Assembly: GCA_003136555.1 (NCBI GenBank)
Contig: PLEW01000032.1
Location: forward strand, 18,334-52,919
Origin: Planctomycetota bacterium
GTDB taxonomy: Bacteria; Planctomycetota; UBA11346
Direction of reading: 5' to 3'
Length of the DNA: 34,586 nucleotides
The notes beneath the pieces were generated by a model. That model was not told the DNA's origin. It did not search any database and saw nothing but the letters and a program-made list of their open reading frames with translations. The position numbers and the translations under genes were made by a program. Every line of letters begins with the position of its first letter. Positions within the stretch are counted from its first letter, which is position 1. Positions 1 through 7,396 of this stretch are shown here, piece after piece.

Positions 1-1346
1 CAGATGCACAGCGTCGAGACGAAGGCGGGGACGGCGATCTGCGAGGCGCCATCCATGATCGCCTGGATCAGTCCCTTGCGGCGTCCATGCCGGTCATTCT
101 CGCCGAGATTGCGGTGGATGTTCTCGATCGTGACCGTGGCATCGTCGACCAGGATGCCGACCGCCAGCGCCATGCCGCCCAGGGTCATCAGGTTGAGCGA
201 CTCGCCGAGCCAGGAGAGCGCGATGATGGAGGTGAGGATCGACAGCGGAATCGACACCACCACGATGATGGTGGACCGCCAGCTGCCGAGGAACAGCAGG
301 ATCATCAGCCCGGTCAGGCTGGCGGCGATGATGCCCTCCTTGATCACCCCGTCGACGGCTTCGCGCACGAACACCGATTGATCGAACATCGGTGTGACGA
401 CCAGGGCCTTGGGCAGCGTCTTGCGCACGTTGTCGAGCGTCGCCCGGACGCGGGCGACGATATCGAGGGTCGAGGCGCCGGATGACTTGAGCACCGGCTG
501 CAGCGCACCCTTCTTCCCGTCCACATGGGACATGCTGGTCTGTGGGAAGCTGCCGAAGCGGATGTGCCCGATGTCCTTCATGTAGACCATCCGGCCGTTG
601 ACCGCCTTGATCGGCAGATTGTCGAACTTCTCGACCATGTCGGGACTGCTGTTCAGGCGGATCGAGTATTCACGATCGCCGAATTTCGCCGTTCCGGATG
701 GCAGGATCAGGCTCTGGTCGTTGAGGGCATTGCTGACATCGGTGGCGGTCAGGCCCATGCCGCTGAGCTTCCTGGGATCGATATCGACCATCACCGCGGG
801 CTGCTTGCCGCCATAGGGATAGGGTAGCTGCGCGCCTTGCACGGTGACCAGCCCGGTGCGCAGGAAGTTGACGCCCTGGTCGAAGAGCTCCTGTTCCGGC
901 ATGGTCTCCGAGCCGAGCGACAGCCACAGGATGGGCACGTTGGTGGCGCTGTAGCGCATGATCAGCGGCGGGACGCTGCCAGGGGGCATCTGCCTGAGCA
1001 TGGTCTGCGAGATCGCGGTCACCTGGGCGGTCGCGCCATCGATGTTGGCACCGGGATGGAAGAACACCTTGGTGATGCTGATGCCGTAAATCGATTGGCT
1101 CTCGATGTGCTCGATATCATTGACCGTGGTGGTCAGTGCCCGTTCGAAATTGAGGGTGATGCGCTTCTCCATCTCCTCGGGCGACATGCCTACGTAGTTC
1201 CAGGCGATCGAGATCACCGGGATGTCGATGTCGGGCAGGATGTCGGTGCCCATCTTGGAGATGGTGACCACCGACAGCAGGACGATCAGCATCGCCATGA
1301 CGACGAAGGTATAGGGACGGCGCAGAGCCAGGGCGACTAGCCACAT
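1..1346 (-). CDS. RND efflux permease, N-terminal part (cut by left window edge)
   Basis: This is a proton-driven inner-membrane efflux permease of the RND superfamily (AcrB/CusA-like). The minus-strand frame opens with ATG at 1346 (MWLVALALRRPYTFVVMAML) and stays open to base 1, so about 448 of an expected 1000-1050 residues are present. TM1 lies at about residues 10-30. The porter region follows, with an LPDIDIP motif near residue 37. TM2-TM4 come next, including the TM4 motif GILVDDATVTIENIHRNL, whose Asp pair near residue 400 is the proton-relay signature. It lies just downstream of marR, so MarR control is likely. No Shine-Dalgarno sequence is well placed before the ATG, so translation may be coupled to the small ORF ending 7 bases upstream. 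No adaptor gene lies between marR and this gene; if one exists it is beyond the left edge. The substrate is unknown. Confidence 0.93.
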   Translation of the reverse strand, partial: MWLVALALRRPYTFVVMAMLIVLLSVVTISKMGTDILPDIDIPVISIAWNYVGMSPEEMEKRITLNFERALTTTVNDIEHIESQSIYGISITKVFFHPGANIDGATAQVTAISQTMLRQMPPGSVPPLIMRYSATNVPILWLSLGSETMPEQELFDQGVNFLRTGLVTVQGAQLPYPYGGKQPAVMVDIDPRKLSGMGLTATDVSNALNDQSLILPSGTAKFGDREYSIRLNSSPDMVEKFDNLPIKAVNGRMVYMKDIGHIRFGSFPQTSMSHVDGKKGALQPVLKSSGASTLDIVARVRATLDNVRKTLPKALVVTPMFDQSVFVREAVDGVIKEGIIAASLTGLMILLFLGSWRSTIIVVVSIPLSILTSIIALSWLGESLNLMTLGGMALAVGILVDDATVTIENIHRNLGENDRHGRRKGLIQAIMDGASQIAVPAFVSTLCI

Positions 1347-1353
1347 AGGATGG

Positions 1354-1410
1354 TCAATTGCTCTTAGGCGGTGGGATGATGGGCCGGATCGGGGCGATAG
1401 CGGGGGTCAT
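1354..1410 (-). CDS. Possible 18-aa proline-rich leader peptide between marR and the RND gene
   Basis: The ATG at 1410-1408 overlaps the marR stop codon (ATGA). It opens an 18-codon ORF reading MTPAIAPIRPIIPPPKSN and ending in TGA at 1356-1354, only 7 bases before the RND start. There are six prolines, three of them in a row. I see no ribosome-binding site for it, but the 4-base overlap is typical of translational coupling. It could be a coupling or attenuation leader for the RND gene, or a chance ORF. No family is recognised. Confidence 0.25.
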   Translation of the reverse strand: MTPAIAPIRPIIPPPKSN

Positions 1411-1934
1411 TTGTAGTACGTCGGAGAACCGGCATTGTCGACGATTTTCCCCAGCAGCAGCAGCAGCTGATGCCTTTCCGGTTCGCTGAGGGAGGACAAC
1501 GTGGCGGCCATGCTGCGGTAGACATGGTCGCGCAGGGCGCAGAAGCGCAGCTTGCCCTTGCGCGTCAGGCTGACCAGCACCCGCCGGCGATCCTCGGCAT
1601 CGCGGCGCCTGCGTACCAGGCCCAGCCCCTCGAGCTCGGCAAGCATGCGCGAGACCGCCGCAGGGTGCTGGGCAGTGGCGTATGCCAGGTCGCACTGGGT
1701 GATCGGGCTGCAGCGCTCGACGTGCGCCAGCACCTGCCAGCCCCAGATCGTCTCGCCGTGCTTGATCAGCTCCTCGTGGGCGGTCGACCACAGCAGGCGT
1801 CGGCACATCGAGATCAGGTTGGTCAGCTCATCGGCGGTGCGCGGGGTGCCCGGCTGGCGGGAGTCGGGCGCAGTAGGTGCTTTCGCAATCATTGCAAAAT
1901 CAACTATCTTGCCATTCCGGGGATGTCCAGGCAT
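1407..1934 (-). CDS. MarR-family transcriptional regulator
   Basis: This is a small winged-helix dimeric repressor of the MarR family; such proteins commonly control efflux pumps and release DNA on binding small aromatic or lipophilic compounds. The protein is 175 aa from 1934, or 161 aa if translation begins at the second ATG (1892). The central region fits the MarR fold: recognition helix around PAAVSRMLAELEGLGLVRR, then the wing DAEDRRRVLVSLTRKGK with the conserved D-x-R-R. It sits directly upstream of the RND gene on the same strand and diverges from the AraC gene. A near-perfect 19-bp palindrome overlaps the ATG at 1892 and a related half-matching site lies at 1940-1950, which suggests autoregulation and perhaps control of both directions. 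The start choice is uncertain. The family call is firm; the ligand is unknown. Confidence 0.9.
   Translation of the reverse strand: MPGHPRNGKIVDFAMIAKAPTAPDSRQPGTPRTADELTNLISMCRRLLWSTAHEELIKHGETIWGWQVLAHVERCSPITQCDLAYATAQHPAAVSRMLAELEGLGLVRRRRDAEDRRRVLVSLTRKGKLRFCALRDHVYRSMAATLSSLSEPERHQLLLLLGKIVDNAGSPTYYK
1881..1899. promoter_or_regulatory. Candidate MarR operator (inverted repeat)
   Basis: TTTCGCAATCATTGCAAAA is symmetric about base 1890 with one mismatched pair, and its core is GCAAT-C-ATTGC. It overlaps the alternative marR start codon at 1892. A second copy with one changed base (GCCATCATTGC) lies at 1940-1950, 55 bases away, which is about five helical turns. Placement and symmetry fit an autoregulatory MarR operator. 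Binding is inferred. Confidence 0.5.
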
Positions 1935-1937
1935 AGC

Positions 1938-1966
1938 CTGCCATCATTGCACCGCCGCTGCCATCA
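1938..1966. repeat. 9-bp direct repeat with 20-bp period between marR and araC
   Basis: CTGCCATCA occurs at 1938-1946 and again at 1958-1966, exactly 20 bases apart, in the divergent region upstream of the AraC-type gene. Tandem half-sites about two helical turns apart are a common arrangement for AraC-family proteins, so this could be an autoregulatory site. The first copy overlaps the second MarR-like palindrome. Confidence 0.35.
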
Positions 1967-2005
1967 GGCCGGCAGGGCTAAGGCCGCCTGGGCCAAGGGC
2001 CTGCG

Positions 2006-2869
2006 GTGGTCGGAGGTGGTTTGCTTCAGGCCCGGGGAGGCGATGATGCGCGCGTGGCCGAAACCATCCTCGTCGATCCGGAGCGTATCGCCCTCTGGCT
2101 CCAGCTGAAGGCGCTCGCAGAGGCGGGTGTCGGGGTGGTGCACCGCTGGGGGCCTGCAGATGGCGCCCCGCCATCGCCTGCCGGGGTTGCGCATCAGCAC
2201 GCCGTTCCGACCATCGCCATCTGCCTGCAGGGGGTGATGCGGCTGCGCGGCCGCGAGACCCTGGATCTGCAGCGTGGCGAGGGCCTGGTCATCGAGCCGG
2301 GCTGCTGGCATGAGCACGTCCAGCACAAGCAGGGATCGACTTCGTTCGGGCTGGGGTTCCTCGCCGGACGCTGCGATGTTCTGTTTTTCGATGCCCGCCA
2401 GACGCTCTGGGGGATGGTCCCCGAGCAGCCTTACCGGGAGCTGTGCGAGCAGTTGCTGGACGAGGATGACCACGCGCGCAGATGCGCACTGGTCAGGCAG
2501 TGCCTCGGGCAGGTGCTGTGCGACCAGGCGAAGGTAGTCGACTGGATCGATCCCGAGGTCCTGCGCATGGCGGCCTTCCTGTGGAACCATCTGCATCAGC
2601 CCATCAACGGCGCCGAGGTGATCAGGGCGGCCCGCCTCGGCAGGTCGAAGGCGCACGCGCTGTTCAAGGCCTTCTTCGGTCGCGGCCCGAAGCAGGAGCT
2701 GACGATATCGCGCCTGCAGATCGCACGGCATCTGCTGCGGCGAGGCTTCACCGTCACCGCCGCCGCGGTGCGCTGCGGCTTCTCCAACCGCGCCGACCTC
2801 ACCCGGGCATTCCGCCGCGCCTACGGGCATCCGCCCAGCGGCGAAAGCGCAGCCGAGCGATCATCCTAG
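2006..2869 (+). CDS. AraC-family transcriptional regulator with cupin-like sensor domain
   Basis: This is a one-component regulator of about 287 aa. Residues about 60-110 resemble an AraC-type cupin sensor (AHQHAVPTIAICLQG, then EGLVIEPGCWHEH). The C-terminal 90 residues form the double helix-turn-helix, ending in the AraC signature (VTAAAVRCGFSNRADLTRAF, followed by YGHPP). The start is unclear. GTG 2006 gives the longest protein, TTG 2021 has GGAGG four bases upstream, and GTG 2054 follows GGGGAGG at 2034-2040 at a rather long spacing. The nearby ATGATG at 2043 is out of frame. The gene diverges from marR and lies 115 bases upstream of the GH81 gene on the same strand, so control of GH81 is the likely job. 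The ligand, perhaps a glucan oligosaccharide, is a guess. Confidence 0.85.
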   Translation: MVGGGLLQARGGDDARVAETILVDPERIALWLQLKALAEAGVGVVHRWGPADGAPPSPAGVAHQHAVPTIAICLQGVMRLRGRETLDLQRGEGLVIEPGCWHEHVQHKQGSTSFGLGFLAGRCDVLFFDARQTLWGMVPEQPYRELCEQLLDEDDHARRCALVRQCLGQVLCDQAKVVDWIDPEVLRMAAFLWNHLHQPINGAEVIRAARLGRSKAHALFKAFFGRGPKQELTISRLQIARHLLRRGFTVTAAAVRCGFSNRADLTRAFRRAYGHPPSGESAAERSS

Positions 2870-2974
2870 GGAGCGATCTGTCCACCGGCTGCGGACGGAT
2901 GTGCGTCAGCGGGAGCGCTTGATCGGGCTGCGGGAAATGCCGGCTGCTAGCATGGGGACCACCCCGCGCACCTT

Positions 2975-2978
2975 GGAG
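2975..2978 (+). promoter_or_regulatory. Ribosome-binding site fixing the GH81 start
   Basis: GGAG ends six bases before ATG 2985. That ATG directly precedes a good signal peptide, whereas the in-frame upstream ATG codons at 2937 and 2952 add a polar stretch that does not suit a secretion signal. Confidence 0.6.
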
Positions 2979-2984
2979 TCGCCC

Positions 2985-5879
2985 ATGGCATCCGCCCGGT
3001 CCACCGCCTGGCCATGCATCCGTCGCGCCGGTCTCTGCCGGTTCCTGCCGCTGGCCCTGCTGGCGGGCTTCGCCAGCGCTGCCGACCTGCCCCAGCCGGT
3101 CGTAGTCGGCAAGGGCTCCTATGCCTCGGCTCCGCCGGCAGGTGACGCCAAGCTGCTCACCGCCCTGGCACGCCCGCTGCCCATCGAGCCGGAGATGGCC
3201 CTGGAGCCGGTGCCGAGCAATCATTGGTGGACGGATGTGCTCACCAGCCCGTATCCGGGGCGGCTCTGGGCGTATCCGGCGACCATTGGCACCGACTCCC
3301 ATGGCGTGCGCATCTGGTACCCACAGGGCTGGAACGAAGGCGGTACCGAGCTCGCCGCCGGGACGCCGCTGGAGGTCCAGGCGGTCGACCGGGCAGCCGC
3401 GAGCGCGCCCGCCGACCTGGTGGTCGCCGATTTCGAGGGCGAAGCCTGGCCTGCCGGCTGGACCGTGAGCGGTACGGCCTGGGGGAGCGGACCGGCGCAT
3501 GGAGCGTTGCCGGGTCAGACTCCGATCTCCGGCTTCGCCGGCCACGGCCTCGCCAGCTCCTACCATGGCGGCGATGGTGCGACCGGCGAGCTGCTGTCGG
3601 CACCCTTCACCCTGTCGCGCGACTATCTGCAATTCCTCATCCATGGAGGCCGCGATGCGGCCAAGCTGCATGTCGACCTCGAGGTCGATGGCGCGGTGGT
3701 GCGCACCGCCACCGGCGACAACTCCGAGCATCTGACCTGGAGGAGCTGGGATGTGCACCAATGGTCCGGCAAGCAGGCGCGCATGCGGCTGGTCGACCAG
3801 TCGACCGGCGGCTGGGGCCACCTGGGCGTCGACCAGATCGTGCTGACCGGCAATCGCGACCCCAGCGCCGATGGGGGACCATTCCGTGCGGGAACGACCA
3901 CCGCGCTGCGTTGGGGCGACTGGACGTTGAGCATGCGCCTGCATGCCAGCGCGGAGCATTGGCTCGACTGCACCTGCGGCAGGGGCCTGCCCTACGTCTG
4001 GATCGAGAGCCGCAGCCTCGAGCTGAGGATACCGCTGGCTGGCGACCGCCTCACGACCCTGGCGGGCGCGGCGCTCACCATGCCCTGGAACGGCGATGCC
4101 CTGATCATCGAACGCGACGGGCGGCTGTTCGCGCTGTTCGCCCCGGAGCGCACGCGCTTCGCGCTCGGCGCCGATGGCGCCCTCGAGCCGCAATTCGCAG
4201 ACAAGGAGCGCTACCTGGTGATCGGCCTGCTCGACGATCGCCACCATGCCGAGCTGCTCCAGCGCTATGCCTATGCGGTCCCGCGCGCCAGCCGCTTCAC
4301 CTGGCGCTACGATCATGACGCAGGCGAGGTCGCCACCACCTGGACGGTCGAGGCGGAAGCGCTGCGCGGCGACCACCACGAGGTGCTGCAAGGCTGGCTG
4401 CCGCACCACTGGCGCAGCACGCGCAACGACCTCGCCTTCAGCGACGCCGCGTATGCAACCCAGCGCGGAACCCTGCGGCTTGCCGCCGGCAAGGCCTTCG
4501 AGATCGCCTGGCCGTTCAATGGCCTGCTGCCGAGCCTGCCGGCGCCCAGCGATGGCGCAGCGGAGCATCCCTTCGATGCGGCGCGCCTGGACGGCTGCCT
4601 GAAGCAATGGACCGCCGAACGCGCCGCCAAGCCGTCGGAGGCCCGCTTCGGCGGCGATACCTACTGGGGCGGCAAGGACATCGGCCTGACCGCCCAGTAC
4701 CTCGCCATCGCCAGGACCATGGGCACGTCGTCGGCCGGCGCGCTGCATGACATGCTGCGTGAGGGCCTGGGCGGCTGGTTCACCTACACGCCGGGGGAGA
4801 AGGTGCACTACTTCGCGCGCTATCCCGCGCCCTGGAAGGGCCTCGTCGGCTTCGCCCCGAGCTTTGGCTCGGAGGAATTCACCGACAACCATTTCCATTA
4901 CGGCTACTTCACCCTCGCTGCGGCCCTGCTGGGCCGCGACGATCCCTCGTTCATCGGCGACTTCGGCGGCATGGCCCGGCTGGTCGCCAAGCAGTACGCG
5001 AACTGGGAGCGTGCGGACCGCGATTTCCCCCTGCTGCGCACCTTCGATCCCTGGGCCGGGCATTCGTATGCCGGCGGCCACAGCTCGCATGAGGATGGCA
5101 ACAACCAGGAATCGAGCTCCGAGGCGATGCAGTCGTGGGGTGGGCTGTTCCTGCTCGGAGCCGCGCTCGCGGATGATGCGATGGTCGCTGCCGGGGCGAT
5201 GGGCTACGCCATCGAAGGGGAGGCGGTGCGCGAATACTGGAATGATTACTATGGCTGGAAGCAGGGGGCCTCGGCCGCCAATTTCCCGAGCGCATACAAG
5301 CACCATATCATCGGCGTGCTGCGCGACCGGGACCAGGGCTTCTGGACCTGGTTCAGCGGCTCGCCGCTGCACATCTACGGCATCCAATGGCTCCCGCTCT
5401 CGACCTCGCTGCAGTACCTCGGCCGCGATCCGGCGTTCACCGCGTGGCAGGTGAAGAACATGCTCAGCGAGCTGGGCAAGGGCAAGGAGGGCCTGGGCTA
5501 CGCCGATCTCGACGGCGACTGGGGGAATGTCGTCCTGGGCTGCGTCGCCTGCGCGAATCCCGAGGAGGCGGTCGCCGCGCTCGATGCCCTGTGGGACGCC
5601 CATCACGCGATCGCGCGCGATCAGCATTATGCCCTGACCTACTACATCGCCCATGGCTATCGCAGCCTCGGCCAGGTGGCTTGGGACTGCCATACCTCGC
5701 TGCCGACCAGCACCGTCTTCCGCGACCCGCATAGCGGGCGCTATCGCGCCGTGGCCTGGAACCCGGGTGCCAAGGAGGCCGCCGCGGTGGTGTGGCAGGC
5801 AGGCAGGCAGGTCGGACGGTTCACCGTGCCGGCGGGAGCGCTGATCACGGTCCAGGATGCCATCCCGCAGCCGCGCTGA
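2985..5879 (+). CDS. Secreted GH81 endo-beta-1,3-glucanase with inserted beta-sandwich module
   Basis: This 964-aa enzyme is predicted to cut beta-1,3-glucans such as laminarin or curdlan outside the cytoplasm, by the inverting mechanism known for GH81. A signal peptide ends near FASA-ADLP (about residue 32). The GH81 N-terminal beta domain starts with PSNHWWTDVLTSPYPGRLWA. It is interrupted at about residues 145-290 by a module (DFEGEAWPAGWTVSGTAWGS to GGWGHLGVDQIVLTG) of the kind I know from GH32 enzymes and other planctomycete secreted proteins. The catalytic (alpha/alpha)6 region carries TDNHFHYGYF with Asp634 and GNNQESSSEA with Glu709 and Glu713, matching the family's catalytic Asp and Glu positions. 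Canonical GH81 enzymes are usually shorter, and the insert accounts for the extra length. The AraC-type gene upstream is the probable regulator. The family call is very sure; the role of the insert is inferred. Confidence 0.93.
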   Translation: MASARSTAWPCIRRAGLCRFLPLALLAGFASAADLPQPVVVGKGSYASAPPAGDAKLLTALARPLPIEPEMALEPVPSNHWWTDVLTSPYPGRLWAYPATIGTDSHGVRIWYPQGWNEGGTELAAGTPLEVQAVDRAAASAPADLVVADFEGEAWPAGWTVSGTAWGSGPAHGALPGQTPISGFAGHGLASSYHGGDGATGELLSAPFTLSRDYLQFLIHGGRDAAKLHVDLEVDGAVVRTATGDNSEHLTWRSWDVHQWSGKQARMRLVDQSTGGWGHLGVDQIVLTGNRDPSADGGPFRAGTTTALRWGDWTLSMRLHASAEHWLDCTCGRGLPYVWIESRSLELRIPLAGDRLTTLAGAALTMPWNGDALIIERDGRLFALFAPERTRFALGADGALEPQFADKERYLVIGLLDDRHHAELLQRYAYAVPRASRFTWRYDHDAGEVATTWTVEAEALRGDHHEVLQGWLPHHWRSTRNDLAFSDAAYATQRGTLRLAAGKAFEIAWPFNGLLPSLPAPSDGAAEHPFDAARLDGCLKQWTAERAAKPSEARFGGDTYWGGKDIGLTAQYLAIARTMGTSSAGALHDMLREGLGGWFTYTPGEKVHYFARYPAPWKGLVGFAPSFGSEEFTDNHFHYGYFTLAAALLGRDDPSFIGDFGGMARLVAKQYANWERADRDFPLLRTFDPWAGHSYAGGHSSHEDGNNQESSSEAMQSWGGLFLLGAALADDAMVAAGAMGYAIEGEAVREYWNDYYGWKQGASAANFPSAYKHHIIGVLRDRDQGFWTWFSGSPLHIYGIQWLPLSTSLQYLGRDPAFTAWQVKNMLSELGKGKEGLGYADLDGDWGNVVLGCVACANPEEAVAALDALWDAHHAIARDQHYALTYYIAHGYRSLGQVAWDCHTSLPTSTVFRDPHSGRYRAVAWNPGAKEAAAVVWQAGRQVGRFTVPAGALITVQDAIPQPR

Positions 5880-5895
5880 TGAAAGACTCACAGAA

Positions 5896-5939
5896 GGCGG
5901 CGCCGCGGCATGTCGGTGTGCCGGGCGGGCGGCGCCGCC
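5896..5939 (+). terminator. Strong GC hairpin after the GH81 gene
   Basis: GGCGGCGCCG at 5896-5905 pairs perfectly with CGGCGCCGCC at 5930-5939. Inside it a second stem, CGGCA at 5906-5910 with TGCCG at 5919-5923, closes an 8-base loop, with a 6-base bulge on one side. It starts 16 bases after the GH81 stop. No T-tract follows, so it may act as a 3' stabiliser or a non-canonical terminator. Confidence 0.5.
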
Positions 5940-5987
5940 GGGGCTAATGCCCATTGACCATGCGCACGGTCCTACCACCGTTGCGCC

Positions 5988-7334
5988 ATGCATACGCCGT
6001 CCCTGCGTCTCCGTGACCTCATCTGCTGCCTGACCCTCCTCGGCCTCGCTACCCTGCCCGGAACGCCCCTGCTGGCGGCCGAGACCGAGACCGAGGCTGT
6101 GCCGGCGGATGCCTACTTCGAGAAGTTCCATCCGCTCAAGGCCCCGGCCATCGGCCCGCTGCTGCTCAAGGAGGGGGATCGCCTGGCGATCTGCGGCGAT
6201 TCGATCACCGAACAGAAGATGTATTCGCTGATCATCGAGACCTACCTGACTGCCTGCGTCCCGACGCTGAAGATCACCGCCCGCCAGTACGGCTGGGGCG
6301 GCGAGACGGCTGAGGGCTTCCTCAATCGCATGAAGCAGGATTGCCTGACCTTCAAGCCGACCATCGCCACCCTCAGCTATGGCATGAACGATCACGCCTA
6401 TGCGCCATTCGATCAGAAGCGCGCGACCTGGTACACGGAGCGCTACACCGCAGTGGTCAAGACCTTCACCGACGCCGGCGTGCGGGTGGTCCTCGGCTCG
6501 GCAGGATCGATCGGCAAGGGCAAGATCCCGCCGTGGGTCAGGAACAAGGCGATCACCAACGAGGATATGAACCTCACCCTGTGCGCTTTCCGCGACATCG
6601 ACATCGGCATCGCCGCCCAGCAGGGGGTGCGCTTCGCCGATGTGTTCTGGCCGATGTTCACCGCCGGATTCACCTCCCAGAAGCTCTATGGCGAGGGCTA
6701 TAACCTCAACGGCGGGGATGGCGTCCACCCCGGTTGGGCCGGGCATGTGGTGATGGCCTATTGCTACCTCAAGGCCCTCGGCCTCGATGGCGCGATCGGC
6801 ACCATCAGCGTGGATCTGAAGGCCAATCATGCCACCGGCAGCGACGGCCATGTGATCGACGGCTGCGAGAACGGTACCATCTCGGTGACCAGCAGCCGCT
6901 ATCCCTACTGCGTCGATGACGAACCGGCCAATCGCGATTCCGCCGTCCGCTCAGGCATGACCCTGGTGCCCTTCGCCAAGGATCTCAACCGCCTGATGCT
7001 GGTGGCCACCAATGCCCCGGCCGCATCCTACGAGGTCACCTGGGGCCAGCAGAGCAAGACCTATACCGCCGAGCAGCTGGCAGCCGGGGTCAACCTCGCC
7101 GAGGACTTCCTGGTCAATCCCTTCTCCGCGGCCTTCAAGCAGGTGCTCACCGCGGTCGCGGCCAAGCAGCGCTATGAGACCAAGCAGGTGAAGGAGGTCT
7201 TCCATGGCAAGGAGGGCAAGGCCGACTTCGCCAAGGCCGTCGAACGCACCGAGGCGGAGCGCGCGCCATTGGAGGCCGCCATCGGCGCCGCACTGGTGCC
7301 GGTCCGTCATCAGATCCGCATCGTCGCCAAATAG
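5988..7334 (+). CDS. Secreted SGNH/GDSL-type hydrolase
   Basis: This 448-aa protein has a signal peptide (hydrophobic core LICCLTLLGLATL, ending near LLAAE) and an SGNH hydrolase fold. Block I is AICGDSITEQ with the nucleophile Ser72. Block II is YGWGGET, block III is YGMND, and block V is GGDGVHPGW with Asp244 and His247. Such enzymes remove acyl groups (often acetyl) from polysaccharides or act as general esterases, and they are numerous in planctomycetes. The last 170 residues form an additional region with no family I can name and a charged helical stretch near the end. It follows GH81 on the same strand after a strong hairpin, so it may be transcribed separately. Its own ribosome-binding site is poor. 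De-esterification of a glycan is plausible, but the substrate is not visible. Confidence 0.88.
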   Translation: MHTPSLRLRDLICCLTLLGLATLPGTPLLAAETETEAVPADAYFEKFHPLKAPAIGPLLLKEGDRLAICGDSITEQKMYSLIIETYLTACVPTLKITARQYGWGGETAEGFLNRMKQDCLTFKPTIATLSYGMNDHAYAPFDQKRATWYTERYTAVVKTFTDAGVRVVLGSAGSIGKGKIPPWVRNKAITNEDMNLTLCAFRDIDIGIAAQQGVRFADVFWPMFTAGFTSQKLYGEGYNLNGGDGVHPGWAGHVVMAYCYLKALGLDGAIGTISVDLKANHATGSDGHVIDGCENGTISVTSSRYPYCVDDEPANRDSAVRSGMTLVPFAKDLNRLMLVATNAPAASYEVTWGQQSKTYTAEQLAAGVNLAEDFLVNPFSAAFKQVLTAVAAKQRYETKQVKEVFHGKEGKADFAKAVERTEAERAPLEAAIGAALVPVRHQIRIVAK

Positions 7335-7396
7335 CCGGGACGTCATCCGTATGCACGCGCCGACGACACGCCTCAACAGGGCGCTGGCACGGCTTA

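Noticed and set aside
5953..5987. Promoter for the SGNH gene (TTGACC at 5954-5959)
   Set aside because: The -35-like hexamer is good, but the 17-base-spaced partner (ACCGTT) does not resemble a -10 box and lies almost on the start codon.
2799..6851. A 1350-codon open frame on the minus strand opposite GH81 and the SGNH gene, and similar long frames opposite other genes (for example 20596-22368 plus, 22534-23925 plus, 26364-27956 plus, 32181-34391 plus)
   Set aside because: They lie antisense to recognised proteins, have low-complexity Arg/Gly/Ala/His/Gln-rich products without domains, and are expected in GC-rich DNA where stop codons are rare.
7335..7396. Terminator between the converging SGNH and TolC genes
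   Set aside because: The only stem found (GCGCC 7357-7361 with GGCGC 7380-7384) is 5 bp with an 18-base loop and no T-run; too weak to call.
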